Notes under the pieces: model-generated
The model's database searches: none
Seen by the model: the letters and a program-made list of their open reading frames with translations, nothing else
Told to the model about the DNA's origin: nothing
Position numbers and translations under genes: made by a program
Assembly: GCF_026626635.1 (NCBI RefSeq)
Contig: NZ_JAPNKA010000001.1
Span: 12,818,501-12,882,500, forward strand
Direction: 5' to 3'
From: Archangium lansingense
GTDB lineage: Bacteria > Myxococcota > Myxococcia > Myxococcales > Myxococcaceae
DNA: 64,000 nucleotides
In this document: positions 44,011 through 56,247 of the stretch, in pieces
Numbering within the stretch: the stretch's first letter is position 1
Layout: each line of letters starts with the position of its first letter

Positions 44011-44457
44011 ATGGATGCCAGAGAGGCCCGAGAACTCTTCGAAGAGTACCTCGACACCATCTACCACCAGCGCCGGGTGGAAGCGCTCGAGCGATTCATT
44101 GCTCCCGATATCACCCTCCACCCGCCCATCCCTGGTTTCGGGCCTGGCCTGCCCGGCGTGAGGGCGGCTGTCGACGCCTGGTTGGCGGCTTTCTCGGACG
44201 TCCAAATCACCCTGGAGGGCTTTGTCTACGCGGACGACATGATCGCACCCCGCCTCCACTTCACGGCCATCCACTCCGGGCCCTTCATGGGAATTCCCGC
44301 CTCCGGACGGAGAATCCAATTCAGGGGTCACCCTCAGTACCGGCTCCGAGACGGCAAGTTCGTCGAGTTCTGGGACAGCATGGACCTGCTGCCCGTCATG
44401 CAGCAGCTCGGGGTGTTCCCCCCGACGTTCGAGGACGCTTCATCGCCTCTTCACTGA
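44011..44457 (+). CDS. SnoaL-like polyketide cyclase-family protein
   Basis: A 148-residue NTF2-fold protein. AREARELFEEYLDTIYHQ opens the first helix; then come APDITLHPPIPGFGPGLPGV, FSDVQITLEGFVYADDMIAP and FRGHPQYRLRDGKFVEFWDSMD with the conserved Asp/Trp face of SnoaL-like ester cyclases. The family includes enzymes and non-catalytic ligand binders. ATG 44011 follows AGGAAGG at five bases; the frame upstream to 43342 is antisense to the photolyase. It is divergent from the photolyase with a 159-bp spacer. Confidence 0.82.
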   Translation: MDAREARELFEEYLDTIYHQRRVEALERFIAPDITLHPPIPGFGPGLPGVRAAVDAWLAAFSDVQITLEGFVYADDMIAPRLHFTAIHSGPFMGIPASGRRIQFRGHPQYRLRDGKFVEFWDSMDLLPVMQQLGVFPPTFEDASSPLH

Positions 44458-44514
44458 GCATGAGCACGGGAACTGCTCGCGCGCGTCGAGGTCAATGCTC
44501 ACCACGGGGACCCG

Positions 44515-45351
44515 TTATTGGTGGAAGGACCGGGGCTCGCGCTTGTCCCGGGAGCGGGCAGAGACCGGTAGGTAGCACTTGCCCTCGTACTCGGCCTGAC
44601 TGCCGAAGCAGGGGGGGCGCTTCTCAAGGGCCACCCAGCAGCCGCCGTTGATTTCCACCTCGCCCTCATTGGGGATGCAGGGCGCCTTGGCCTGGTCGAT
44701 GAATGGCTTCGCGGGCAGGGGATAGGCGATGGGCCCCTGCGCCACCGAGGCCTTGTTGATCAGCGCTGGAGCACGACGTGCATCGGCGGGCCGCACGGGA
44801 ACGCCCTGCATCACGGGCCGAGGGGTCATGTCCCAGTTCAATCCATACACGTCCATCTCCACCACATGGACCACCAGGCGCAAGGACAGGTACATCAGGA
44901 AGCAGACTGCGAAGGTGCGCTTGCGGCTGGCGCGAGTCCACCTCCAGGCGCGCCCGGCCCGGTACTTCAGGGACTCCAGTGGCCCCATGGGCAGGCAGGT
45001 GAGATGGGCTCGCGCCTCTTCACCGTTCCCCAATCGCTCAACGACCGTTCCGAGCAGCTCGAGCACCCCGCGCAACTGGGACAGCCGACCCGAGGCCGGA
45101 GCCTTCTCCACCTCCAGCGCAACGTAGGGCGGCGCGGACTGGGAGCGCAGGCGCACCCGCCACTCCTCCTGCGGCTCCATGGGAGCGCTCTCGCTCGGAA
45201 TGAGAACCAGGGCCGGGTTGGACGTGAGGACGTTGTGCGCCTCGTAGACACGGCCCAGCTCGCCGCTCTCCGGCTCCGGCTTCCGGGTCGTGTACCGCCT
45301 GATGAGCTTGAACGGCCCCAGCCAGCCCTTGAAGAACCCCGTGTCCGCCAT
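44515..45351 (-). CDS. Membrane protein with kinase-tail-like Cys motif
   Basis: A 278-residue protein starting MADTGFFKGWLGPFKLIRRY at 45351, after GGAGGG at five bases. The first part is a soluble domain; a hydrophobic helix lies near 160-175 (TFAVCFLMYLSLRLVVHVV); the rest is extracytoplasmic if the topology is single-pass. The end, CIPNEGEVEINGGCWVALEK, then PPCFGSQAEYEGKCYLPV, resembles the Cys-rich C-terminal tails of many myxobacterial Ser/Thr kinases, but no kinase domain is present here. It may be a kinase-derived sensor or co-receptor (inference). It is convergent with the SnoaL-like gene and divergent from the type I restriction operon. Confidence 0.75.
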   Translation of the reverse strand: MADTGFFKGWLGPFKLIRRYTTRKPEPESGELGRVYEAHNVLTSNPALVLIPSESAPMEPQEEWRVRLRSQSAPPYVALEVEKAPASGRLSQLRGVLELLGTVVERLGNGEEARAHLTCLPMGPLESLKYRAGRAWRWTRASRKRTFAVCFLMYLSLRLVVHVVEMDVYGLNWDMTPRPVMQGVPVRPADARRAPALINKASVAQGPIAYPLPAKPFIDQAKAPCIPNEGEVEINGGCWVALEKRPPCFGSQAEYEGKCYLPVSARSRDKREPRSFHQ

Positions 45352-45469
45352 GAGCACCCTCCTCGTCCCTCCTCTTCTACACCGGGGCGGCGGGTACGAG
45401 AGGTGAAGAACCAGGAGCACTATGCGTAGGGCGTCGGGAGCCCCCCTTCGATGGTAGGAAGGCACCACC

Positions 45470-47875
45470 ATGGCTCGCCTGACCCTGCCCCAACTCGAAC
45501 GCCACCTCTTCGCCGCCGCCGACATCCTCCGAGGCAAGATGGATGCCTCGGAGTTCAAGGAGTACATCTTCGGGATGCTGTTCCTAAAGCGGTGCTCGGA
45601 CGTCTTCGAGGCCCGCTACCAGGAGCTGCTCGACAAGGAGCTGAAGAAGGGCCGCCCCCCCGCCGAGGCCCAGAAGCGCGCGAACAGTCCCAGCTACTAC
45701 TCCGACGCCGGCACCTTCTTCGTGCCCGAGGATGCCCGCTGGAAGCACATCCGCGACGAACTCCACCAGGACGTCGGTACCGGGATCAACCGGGCGCTCG
45801 CGGCCCTGGAGGAGGACAACACCAGCCTTGAGGGCGTGCTCAACCACATCGACTTCAACCGCAAGGTCGGCCAGTCGAGAATCTCCGACAAGAGCTTGCG
45901 CGAGCTCATCAAACATTTCGACGACGTCCGGTTGCGCAACGAGGACTTCGAGTACCCGGACCTGCTCGGAGCAGCCTACGAGTACCTCATCCGGGACTTC
46001 GCGGACTCGGCGGGCAAGAAGGGCGGCGAGTTCTATACCCCCCGCTCCGTCGTCCGGATGATGGTGCGCATCGCCCGGCCCCAGGAGCGCATGCACATCT
46101 ACGACCCCTGCTCGGGCTCGGGCGGCATGCTGGTGCTCGCCAAGGAGTACCTGGACGAGCACCAGCTCAATTCGAGGAACCTGCGCCTGTATGGCCAGGA
46201 GTCCAATGGCGGCGTGTGGGCCATCTCCAAGATGAACATGCTGCTGCACGGCATCCCCGATGCGGACCTTCGCAACGGGGACACGCTCGCCGGCCCGATG
46301 CACACCGAGGGAGGAGAGTTGATGCGCTTCGACCGGGTCATCACCAACCCACCCTTCTCGCAAAACTACTCGCAGGAGGAGATGAAGTTCCGGGAGCGCT
46401 TCCGCTTCGGCTTCTGCCCCGAGGGCGGCAAGAAGGCTGACCTGATGTTCGTCCAGCACATGCTGGCGGTGCTGAAGAGGGATGGCATGGTGGTGACGGT
46501 GATGCCCCACGGCGTGCTCTTCCGCGGGGGACCCGAGAAGGACATCCGCACCGGCATCCTGGACGATGACCTGCTCGAAGCGGTCATCGGCCTGGGGCCG
46601 AACCTCTTCTACGGGACGGGCATTCCCGCCTGCATTCTCGTGCTCCGGGCACGCGGGGCGAAGCCGCCGGAGCGCCAGAACAAGGTGCTCTTCATCAACG
46701 CCGACCGTGAGTTCTACGAAGGCCGCGCACAGAACCATCTGCAACCCGAGCACATCGAGAAGGTGGTCAGCACCTGGGAGGCGTTCGAGGATGTGCCCGG
46801 GTTCGCCCGGGTGGTGAGCCGCGAGGAGTTGCGGGAGAACGGCGACAACCTCAACATCCGCCGCTACGCCGATAACGCGCCGCCCTCTGAGCAGCATAAC
46901 GTGCGGGCGCACCTCCACGGCGGTATCCCAAGGGCCGAGGTGAAGGCGAGGAAACAGCTCTTCGAGGCCCACGGCCTCAACCCGAAGCGGCTGTTGAAGG
47001 AACGGGACGAGCGCTACTTCGACTTTGCGGATGGCCTAACGGAGAAGGCCGGATTGAAGAAGCGCCTCGGCGAGGATGCCGGCATGGCCGCCCGGGAAAA
47101 GGCGCTCGCGGAGGCCGTCGAGTCCTGGTGGAAGCAAAACCAGGGCGGGTTCACGAGCCTGCCGAAGACGCAAGCGCTGATGCCGTTGCGCGTGCAGTTG
47201 CTCGCGAACTTTGAGCAAGAGGTTGGACCCGTGGGCCTGCTCGACCGCTTCCAGGTGACGGGCGTCATCGCCACGTGGTGGGGCGAGGTGCAGAACGACC
47301 TTAAGACGCTGGCAGCGCAGGGCTTCCGGGGGCTGGTAGAGGCGTGGGCATCCAGCATCTTGTCGGCACTGGAGGACCAGAAGTCGAAGGAGAACCCGCT
47401 CGACCACGCGCTCGTCAAGTACCTGCTGCCACAGTACCTGGCCGACATCTCCGAACTGGAGGCCAAGAAGGCCGAGATAGAGGCAACACTCAAGGGGGCT
47501 CAAGTCGGCGAGGATGAGGAAGAGGCCGACGAGTCCATAGAGCAATTGACCGAGGAGGACCTCAAGACACTCAAGAAGGAACTGGGCACAGTCAAGAAAA
47601 AGCTGAGCGCGCTTCGGGATGACTTCGTGAAGAGGCTTGGCTCGGCCATTACGAAGCTTGACGAGGCCGCTGCGCGAGAGTTGGTGCTCGCCATTCTGCG
47701 CGGGAATCTCGACACCATCCGGGGGCGCTACATCGCGGACCACCGCCAGCAAGTGGCCGTGGCGTTCGAGGAATGGTGGGACAAATACCGGGTGACACTC
47801 ACGAGTATCGAACAGGAAAGAGACGCCACGAACGTGAGGCTGCGTAGCTTCCTGAAGGAGTTGGGGTATGCGTGA
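45470..47875 (+). CDS. hsdM: Type I restriction-modification system methyltransferase subunit
   Basis: An 801-residue HsdM. The helical N-terminal domain (LERHLFAAADILRGKMDASE, later FKEYIFGMLFLKRC) leads to GEFYTPR at 186-192, AdoMet motif I DPCSGSGG at 212-219 and catalytic NPPF at 293-296. It methylates adenine at N6 in the sequence read by HsdS. HsdM is usually about 500-550 residues; here about 250 extra residues follow, rich in charged helices (LEAKKAEIEATLKG, LKTLKKELGTVKKKLSALRD), likely a coiled-coil extension. ATG 45470 follows GGAAGG. Its stop overlaps the hsdS start by eight bases. First gene of a four-gene operon. Confidence 0.96.
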   Translation: MARLTLPQLERHLFAAADILRGKMDASEFKEYIFGMLFLKRCSDVFEARYQELLDKELKKGRPPAEAQKRANSPSYYSDAGTFFVPEDARWKHIRDELHQDVGTGINRALAALEEDNTSLEGVLNHIDFNRKVGQSRISDKSLRELIKHFDDVRLRNEDFEYPDLLGAAYEYLIRDFADSAGKKGGEFYTPRSVVRMMVRIARPQERMHIYDPCSGSGGMLVLAKEYLDEHQLNSRNLRLYGQESNGGVWAISKMNMLLHGIPDADLRNGDTLAGPMHTEGGELMRFDRVITNPPFSQNYSQEEMKFRERFRFGFCPEGGKKADLMFVQHMLAVLKRDGMVVTVMPHGVLFRGGPEKDIRTGILDDDLLEAVIGLGPNLFYGTGIPACILVLRARGAKPPERQNKVLFINADREFYEGRAQNHLQPEHIEKVVSTWEAFEDVPGFARVVSREELRENGDNLNIRRYADNAPPSEQHNVRAHLHGGIPRAEVKARKQLFEAHGLNPKRLLKERDERYFDFADGLTEKAGLKKRLGEDAGMAAREKALAEAVESWWKQNQGGFTSLPKTQALMPLRVQLLANFEQEVGPVGLLDRFQVTGVIATWWGEVQNDLKTLAAQGFRGLVEAWASSILSALEDQKSKENPLDHALVKYLLPQYLADISELEAKKAEIEATLKGAQVGEDEEEADESIEQLTEEDLKTLKKELGTVKKKLSALRDDFVKRLGSAITKLDEAAARELVLAILRGNLDTIRGRYIADHRQQVAVAFEEWWDKYRVTLTSIEQERDATNVRLRSFLKELGYA

Positions 47876-49147
47876 TAGGGAACCAAAGCGCTCAGTCGGC
47901 TCGCTAGGCCAATGGCAAGGTGGCGCAACACCTTCAAGAGCAGTTTCAGCTTACTGGGAAGGCGGCAGCATTCCCTGGGTCAGCCCCAAAGACATGTCAG
48001 AGGACGTGATTCGACATTCGGCGGAGCAACTCACTGAGCGTGGTGCAAATCGACTCAAGCTCTACTCGCAGGGCGATATTGCCGTCGTATTCCGAAGTGG
48101 AGTGCTGCGACACTCATTCCCAGTTGCAAGAGGACAGGTACCTTTCACGGTAAATCAAGACTTGAAAGTCCTGCATCCCGCGACTGACGTTGACGCTGGT
48201 TATGCATTCCACCTTCTGCGCGGACTAGAGCAGCGCGTTGTCAACAAGGCAGTCAAGAGCGGCACGACAGTCGAGTCCATTGACCCTACGATCTTCTATT
48301 CATTGAGCGTTTATGCGCCACCTCTTTCCGAGCAACGCCGCATCTCCGAAATACTCGACACGCTGGACGAGGCCATTCGGAAGACCGAGCAACTCATCGC
48401 AAAGCTGAAGCAGGTAAAGCAGGGACTACTGCACGACCTGCTAACCTGCGGCATCAATGAGAACGGCGAACTACGCGACCCCGAGCGGAACCCGGAGCAA
48501 TTCAAGAAGTCTTCGCTAGGACGGATTCCGAAGGCTTGGGAGGTCGTGCCCTTCGGGGCTCTCTGCGAATCCAGTGCATTTGGTCCGCGCTTCCCTGCAG
48601 ATCGATATGCTGTGGATGGCCCGCTCGCCACATTGCGAACGACCGATATGGATGAGGAAGGAAACATAGATCTCGCAACGATGCCGAGAGCTGCAATTTC
48701 CCCAGCCACTTTCGCTCAGCACATTCTGCTGCCCGATGATTTGCTCATCTCGCGGAGTGGGACTTGCGGCATTGCAGCGGTTTTTCCTGGGCACACCCTT
48801 GATGTTGTGCCGGGCGCATTCCTCATTCGTTTTCGCCTACATCAACCACGACTATCCCGCGTGTATCGCCGCTACTTCAATTCATTTATTGGAAGGCCAG
48901 CGTTGGACCGCCTAGCAGTTGGGGGAGTCCAGAAGAACATCAAGGGCAGTGACGTCTTGGCATTGCCGGTTCCGCGTCTCTCAGAAGGAGAGAGCAAGAG
49001 GGTCGTCCAAGTCATTGAGGAAAACGAAGCATCGATCAACAGTGAGCGTCTTGAGCTAAACAAGCTCCAACTCCTCAAGCATGGTCTGATGGAAGACCTT
49101 CTCACTGGTCGCGTGCGCGTCACTCCTCTGCTGAAAGAGGCCGCCCC

Positions 49148-49151
<4 letters not shown>
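47868..49151 (+). CDS. hsdS: Type I restriction-modification specificity subunit
   Basis: A 427-residue HsdS with the usual two target-recognition domains, each followed by a conserved helical spacer: PPLSEQRRISEILDTLDEAIRKTEQLIAKL after the first and VVQVIEENEASINSERLELNKLQLLKHGLMEDLLTG after the second. ATG 47868 sits inside hsdM's end. The gene is visibly richer in A/T than hsdM and hsdR, especially at 48580-48900, as is common where recognition domains are swapped between strains. The target sequence cannot be deduced. Confidence 0.93.
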
Positions 49152-52392
<3,241 letters not shown>

Positions 52393-52396
<4 letters not shown>

Positions 52397-53088
52397 GCGC
52401 GCTGGTGATGGGAGACCTGGAGTTCCAGGTGCGGCGCAGCGAGCGGCGGCGCACGCTGGAAATCACCGTGGAGCGCGACGGGCGGCTGCTGCTGTCGGCG
52501 CCCGCGGGCTGCGATCAGGCGCGGCTCGAGCGCTTCGTGCAGTCGAAGCGGCGGTGGGTGTACGAGAAGCTCGCGGCGAGGGAGGCGCTGAAGCCCGCGA
52601 TCCCAGCGAGGCGATTCGTCAGTGGAGAGGGGCTGCCATACCTGGGGAGGACGTTCCGGCTGTTGCTGGTGCCGGAGCAGGAGATGCCGGTGAAGCTGGC
52701 GGCGGGACGCTTCCGGATGCGCCGGTCGGACGCGGCGAAGGGGCGGGAGCATCTGGTCCGGTGGTACACAGAGCACGCGCGTCCGTGGCTGGAGACGCGG
52801 GTCGAGCGCTATGCGGGGCGCATCGACGTGAAGCCGACGAGCGTAGCGGTGCAGGAACTGGGCTACCGTTGGGGCTCCTGCGGAAAGGGAGGCCGCCTGT
52901 ACTTCCACTGGAGGAGCATCCTGCTGCCGCCGCGCATCGCTGACTACGTCGTGGTGCACGAGTTGGTGCACCTGCGCGAGCCGCATCACTCGCCCGGCTT
53001 CTGGCGAGCGGTGGAGCGCGCGCTGCCAGACTTCGCGCTCCGCAAGCAGTGGCTGGCAGAGCATGGCGCAGAGGTGGGGGCCATCTGA
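52393..53088 (+). CDS. YgjP/SprT-like zinc metallopeptidase, restriction-operon associated
   Basis: A 231-residue DUF45/M48-like protein. The zinc-binding HELVH lies at 189-193 and a further histidine ligand in HLREPHHSPGFW, and the family motif LGYRWGSCGKGG precedes it at about 156-166. Such genes are often found as the last cistron of type I restriction operons. The start overlaps hsdR by four bases. Its substrate is not known; turnover or control of the restriction complex would be in keeping with the linkage but is inference. Confidence 0.92.
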
Positions 53089-53143
53089 CGATCCATGGAG
53101 GCCCTATCCAAAGTGGCGCTTCCAAGGCATCATTCTGGCCGAA

Positions 53144-53797
53144 ATGCATCGCTCACGGCATGGCTTGATGAACGTCCGAACCGGATTGGTGGGGATGTGT
53201 CTTCTTGGGTGCGCCAGCAGCCCACGTGGTGCAGGAGAGACGGAAGACTACGGCTTTGTCGCGGACTCCGAAATCGTCTGGGTGCGCGGACCCTGGGAGG
53301 ACATCCGTCCCTCAGGGAACGTGGATGAAGTCATCGACCAGCTCTGCCCGGCGGTGATGGCTCTGCCCAGAGCGCGGCTGGGCGAATACGGCCAGGAATA
53401 CTGCGGCGTCATCTACTCGTTCGAGGATGGCCTCTACTACGCGAGCAAGCCTTCCCCCCTGACGAGAGCGGCGCTGGTGGGTCCGAGCAAACGGAAATCC
53501 TGTTTCTCACCCGCGGTGGTGAAAGACTCTCGGGGCCAGCTCGAGCCACTTGCCGACTTCCATAGCCATCCATGGTCATCCTCCCCCTTGAGCGAGCCCG
53601 ACAGACGCGGGCGAAACCAGCGCTATCGCGTCCGCATTCAGTTCGACACGACCTGTCGCATCCAGAAGCTGGTGCCGTATGTCCGTGAAGCCCGGCCCGG
53701 CGAGGTCTATGAACGGCAGGAGGGGAGTTGGAAGCTCATCGGCTACATCCAACCCGAGGACAAGGACTCGGGCATCATCACCCCTGTACAACCATGA
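53144..53797 (+). CDS. JAMM/MPN-domain lipoprotein, putative metalloprotease
   Basis: A 217-residue exported protein. The signal (MHRSRHGLMNVRTGLVGMCLLGC) ends in lipobox Cys23; ATG 53168 is the alternative start. The body carries the complete JAMM zinc motif: Glu85 in GQEYCGVIYSF, then His140-Ser-His142, seven residues, Ser150, two residues, Asp153 (HSHPWSSSPLSEPD). JAMM enzymes are isopeptidases or peptidases; an envelope-located one is unusual. The stop overlaps the next lipoprotein start by four bases. It lies 55 bp after the metallopeptidase gene, possibly still in the restriction operon's transcript. Target unknown. Confidence 0.82.
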   Translation: MHRSRHGLMNVRTGLVGMCLLGCASSPRGAGETEDYGFVADSEIVWVRGPWEDIRPSGNVDEVIDQLCPAVMALPRARLGEYGQEYCGVIYSFEDGLYYASKPSPLTRAALVGPSKRKSCFSPAVVKDSRGQLEPLADFHSHPWSSSPLSEPDRRGRNQRYRVRIQFDTTCRIQKLVPYVREARPGEVYERQEGSWKLIGYIQPEDKDSGIITPVQP

Positions 53798-54690
53798 ATA
53801 CTCACCTGCATTCGCGGCTCCGTAGGAAGGACTTCATGGGAAGAGCAGCCGGCCTCCTGCTGTGCTTCGCCCTCTCGGGCTGTATGACGGCTCGAAGCCA
53901 TGTCCGTTACGTTCCAGCCGAAGAGTCGGCCTGGTTCAAGTTCGGAGAGGATCTGCCCGAAGAGGGCCGGATTGAACTCTCAGCCAACCGGGTCGCGGCC
54001 ATGCAGCTCGCCATGGAGCGGTTCCTCCCGTGGAATGTCCGCCCCTCGGCCGGAGCGAGCCGCAGCGATATCTGCGTCCTCCAACGCCAATCCTGGGACG
54101 TGGAGACGGCACCGGGAAAGGAAGGAACCCTGCTGGTCCGCTTCTCCCTTGCTCCCGGAGCCTGTTACCGGGGGGCTCCGCCGCTGGACATGGAGGCCAC
54201 CTACGAAGTGGACGTGCGCAACAAGCGCCTGCTGGAGAGGGACCCGATGCAGCCCCCTCCCGAACTTCCCAGGGAAGGGCGGCTCCGACTCGAGGGCAAC
54301 GTGGCCGCGGCCATCCTCCTCGCCCTGGCGGACTTCCTTCCAAGCGAGGCTAGGCCTCCCGAGGGCACCCGTCCTGAAGAGACCTGTCTCTATCGGCCCG
54401 CCTCCCATGACGTCACGGCGGCTCCGGGTCCCGCGGGAGTCGTGCAGGTCCGATTTACTGTCGCGGAACAGGCCTGTCCGACGAAGGCCCTCTGGGGCTC
54501 ATCGGGGGCCCTGGCCAGCATGGACAGGACCGTTCATGCCGTGGATATCCGCACAATGCGAATTCTCGCCGTCGGCAGTCATGCGCACCTGAGACCCATT
54601 GCTCCGGTTCCTATCGAGGGGCAGCAGGAGAGCGAGAAGCCGGCAGCAGGCGCCCCCCTGAACGACGAACACAAGGTCCAGCCCTACTGA
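53794..54690 (+). CDS. Lipoprotein with tandem duplicated domain
   Basis: A 298-residue lipoprotein (MNTHLHSRLRRKDFMGRAAG, then LLLCFALSGC); ATG 53836 is an alternative start closer to the signal core. After the lipobox the chain is two copies of one domain: EEGRIELSANRVAAMQLAME, with CVLQRQSWDVETAPGKEG, and REGRLRLEGNVAAAILLALA, with CLYRPASHDVTAAPGPAG. Each copy has an opening strand, a helix, a single Cys-containing strand and a VRF strand. It is co-translated with the JAMM lipoprotein, so the two likely act together, possibly as protease and partner (inference). No homologue is recognised. Confidence 0.78.
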   Translation: MNTHLHSRLRRKDFMGRAAGLLLCFALSGCMTARSHVRYVPAEESAWFKFGEDLPEEGRIELSANRVAAMQLAMERFLPWNVRPSAGASRSDICVLQRQSWDVETAPGKEGTLLVRFSLAPGACYRGAPPLDMEATYEVDVRNKRLLERDPMQPPPELPREGRLRLEGNVAAAILLALADFLPSEARPPEGTRPEETCLYRPASHDVTAAPGPAGVVQVRFTVAEQACPTKALWGSSGALASMDRTVHAVDIRTMRILAVGSHAHLRPIAPVPIEGQQESEKPAAGAPLNDEHKVQPY

Positions 54691-54710
54691 AAGGGATTGT
54701 CAGGGCTCGT

Positions 54711-54828
54711 CTAGGAGCTTGTCGGAGAATCGCCGAAAAACGACTCCTACATACCAACCATAGCGGTGTGTTTGAGTCGCACTACCCCTCATGTAGTGGG
54801 TAGCCGAGGTATTCCGACAGGCTCCTAG
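54711..54828. mobile_element. MITE-like element with terminal inverted repeats
   Basis: Inverted repeats of 14-16 bases lie at 54715-54730 (GAGCTTGTCGGAGAAT) and 54811-54824 (ATTCCGACAGGCTC), with 80 bases of non-coding DNA between them. Both ends are flanked by CTAG (54711-54714 and 54825-54828), which fits a four-base target duplication of the YTAR type used by some IS5-family transposases. There is no transposase, so it could move only with one supplied in trans. It lies downstream of the duplicated-domain lipoprotein gene. Confidence 0.7.
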
Positions 54829-54851
54829 GGGGAACCCGGGTACACCCAATA

Positions 54852-54887
54852 CCCTCACCCCCGTCCCCTCTCCCGGAGGGCGAGGGT
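54852..54887. repeat. CCCTCACC/CTCTCCC hairpin repeat, dispersed family copy
   Basis: CCCTCACCCCC followed by a CCCTCTCCC / GGAGGGCGAGGG hairpin, the same family as at 7562, 8745-8832 and 60848. It lies between convergent genes. Confidence 0.75.
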
Positions 54888-54895
54888 GGAGTGGG

Positions 54896-54976
54896 CCCAC
54901 TCTGCGCCCTGGGTTCAGGGGGCTCACTCTGCGTTCTGGGTTCAGGGGGCTCACTCTGCGTTCTGGGTTCAGGGGA
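54896..54976. repeat. Three 27-bp tandem repeats after the MFS gene
   Basis: Units at 54896-54922, 54923-54949 and 54950-54976 share CTCTGCG, a CCTGG or TCTGG, and GTTCAGGGG. The next bases, 54977-54993, are a partial unit that is the 3' end of the MFS gene itself. On the minus strand each unit restates the gene's final codons and stop (QNAE-stop for QSAE-stop), so the array looks like repeated duplication of the gene's end. There are only three units, without spacers, so it is not a CRISPR. Confidence 0.85.
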
Positions 54977-56173
54977 TTACTCCGCGCTCTGGACTGCTTC
55001 GCTCCGCTCCCGCGGTCTTGCGTGCCACGCCAGCGCGCCAAACGTCCCCGCCAACGCGCTCAGCAGGCCTCCCGCCGCCAGGAACGCTCCGCTCAGTCCC
55101 ACCGCGCCAATCAGCGGCTGTGCGAGCAGCGGCGAGACGAACTGACCCAGGAAGAGGCTCGTCGTCAGCAGGCCCATCACCCGGCCTCGCGCGGCCTCCG
55201 GCGCTACCTCTCCCGCCCAGTTGGCCATGTTCGGCGTCAGCAGCCCCTGGCCCAGCCCCGACACCGCCAGCCCTCCCACCACCGCCGCGTACGACTGCGA
55301 CATCCCCACCAGCACATAGCCCAGCGCCATGCACGCGAAGAGCACCGCCATGATGCTCCGGTATCCGAGCAGCTGGCGCACCCGCGCGTAGCGCAGTGAC
55401 ACGACCGAGCCCACCACCGTGGACACTCCCACCGCCAGCCCCGCCAACGCCGACGACTGCACCCCGAGCCTCCTCAGCAGGAAGGGCAGCTGCACCGGAA
55501 TCAGGTAGAAGATCATCATGCCCGTCATCGCCAGCGCGTAGACCTGCCACAGCGTGCTCCACGGCAGCGCCACGCGCCCCGCCCCGCCGGCCGCCGCACC
55601 CCGCTTCACCTCCGGCTCCGGGAGGAAGAACAGGATGAGCGGGAGGATCAGGAACGCGTAGAGGTAGACGGCGAACGGCGCCCTCCAGTGGATGTCCGCC
55701 AGCAGGCCTCCGCCCAGCATGAAGACGAAGCCGCCCACGCCCATGAAGGCAGCCTGGCGCCCCAGCACCACGCCCCGCTCGGGGCCCGCGTAGTAGTCGG
55801 CGATCAGCGCCGCCGCCGTCGTCATCAGCCCTCCCACCGCCAGGCCCAGCAGCGCGCGGCACACCAGGATGAGCGGCAGCGACGTGAGCACTCCCGGCAA
55901 CGAGCCCGCCACGCCGTACAGCGCCACCGACGCCACCAGCAGGCGCTTGCGTCCGAAGCGGTCGATGAGCACTCCCGCCAGCGGCGCCCCCATCGCGGTG
56001 AACAGCGCCGGCAGCGACACCACCAGCCGCACCCAGAGCTCAATCCCTGGCACCCACTCGAAGGCCATGCGCAGCCTCGGCAGCGAGGGCGAGATGGCGG
56101 CGCTCGCCATGATCGTCATCATGCTGACGAGCAACAGGGTGAGCAGACGCAGGGTCGGGTGGGGGGAGCGCAT
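54977..56173 (-). CDS. Major facilitator superfamily transporter
   Basis: A 398-residue inner-membrane transporter with 12 predicted helices. The loop between helices two and three reads GAPLAGVLIDRFGRKRLLVASV, the MFS signature, and the conserved helix-four/five region is CRALLGLAVGGLMTTAAALIADYYAGPERGVVLG. Fourteen-helix drug pumps are excluded by length. It probably exports a small molecule or drug; the substrate is unknown. ATG 56173 opens MRSPHPTLRLL. Its stop TAA at 54977 is the start of the tandem repeat array. Confidence 0.93.
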   Translation of the reverse strand: MRSPHPTLRLLTLLLVSMMTIMASAAISPSLPRLRMAFEWVPGIELWVRLVVSLPALFTAMGAPLAGVLIDRFGRKRLLVASVALYGVAGSLPGVLTSLPLILVCRALLGLAVGGLMTTAAALIADYYAGPERGVVLGRQAAFMGVGGFVFMLGGGLLADIHWRAPFAVYLYAFLILPLILFFLPEPEVKRGAAAGGAGRVALPWSTLWQVYALAMTGMMIFYLIPVQLPFLLRRLGVQSSALAGLAVGVSTVVGSVVSLRYARVRQLLGYRSIMAVLFACMALGYVLVGMSQSYAAVVGGLAVSGLGQGLLTPNMANWAGEVAPEAARGRVMGLLTTSLFLGQFVSPLLAQPLIGAVGLSGAFLAAGGLLSALAGTFGALAWHARPRERSEAVQSAE

Positions 56174-56247
56174 CCCAGGTTTCTAGCCCGACTCATTCCC
56201 TTCGCTCCACACACCCCCTGTCTCGCCCGGCCCGCGGGCTCCGCTAC

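Noticed and set aside
45584..46972. A 462-codon minus-strand frame opposite hsdM
   Set aside because: The plus strand encodes intact methyltransferase motifs; the minus frame has none and is only a GC3 shadow.
54896..54976. Possible CRISPR array
   Set aside because: The three units are directly adjacent with no spacers, and they restate the end of the MFS gene.
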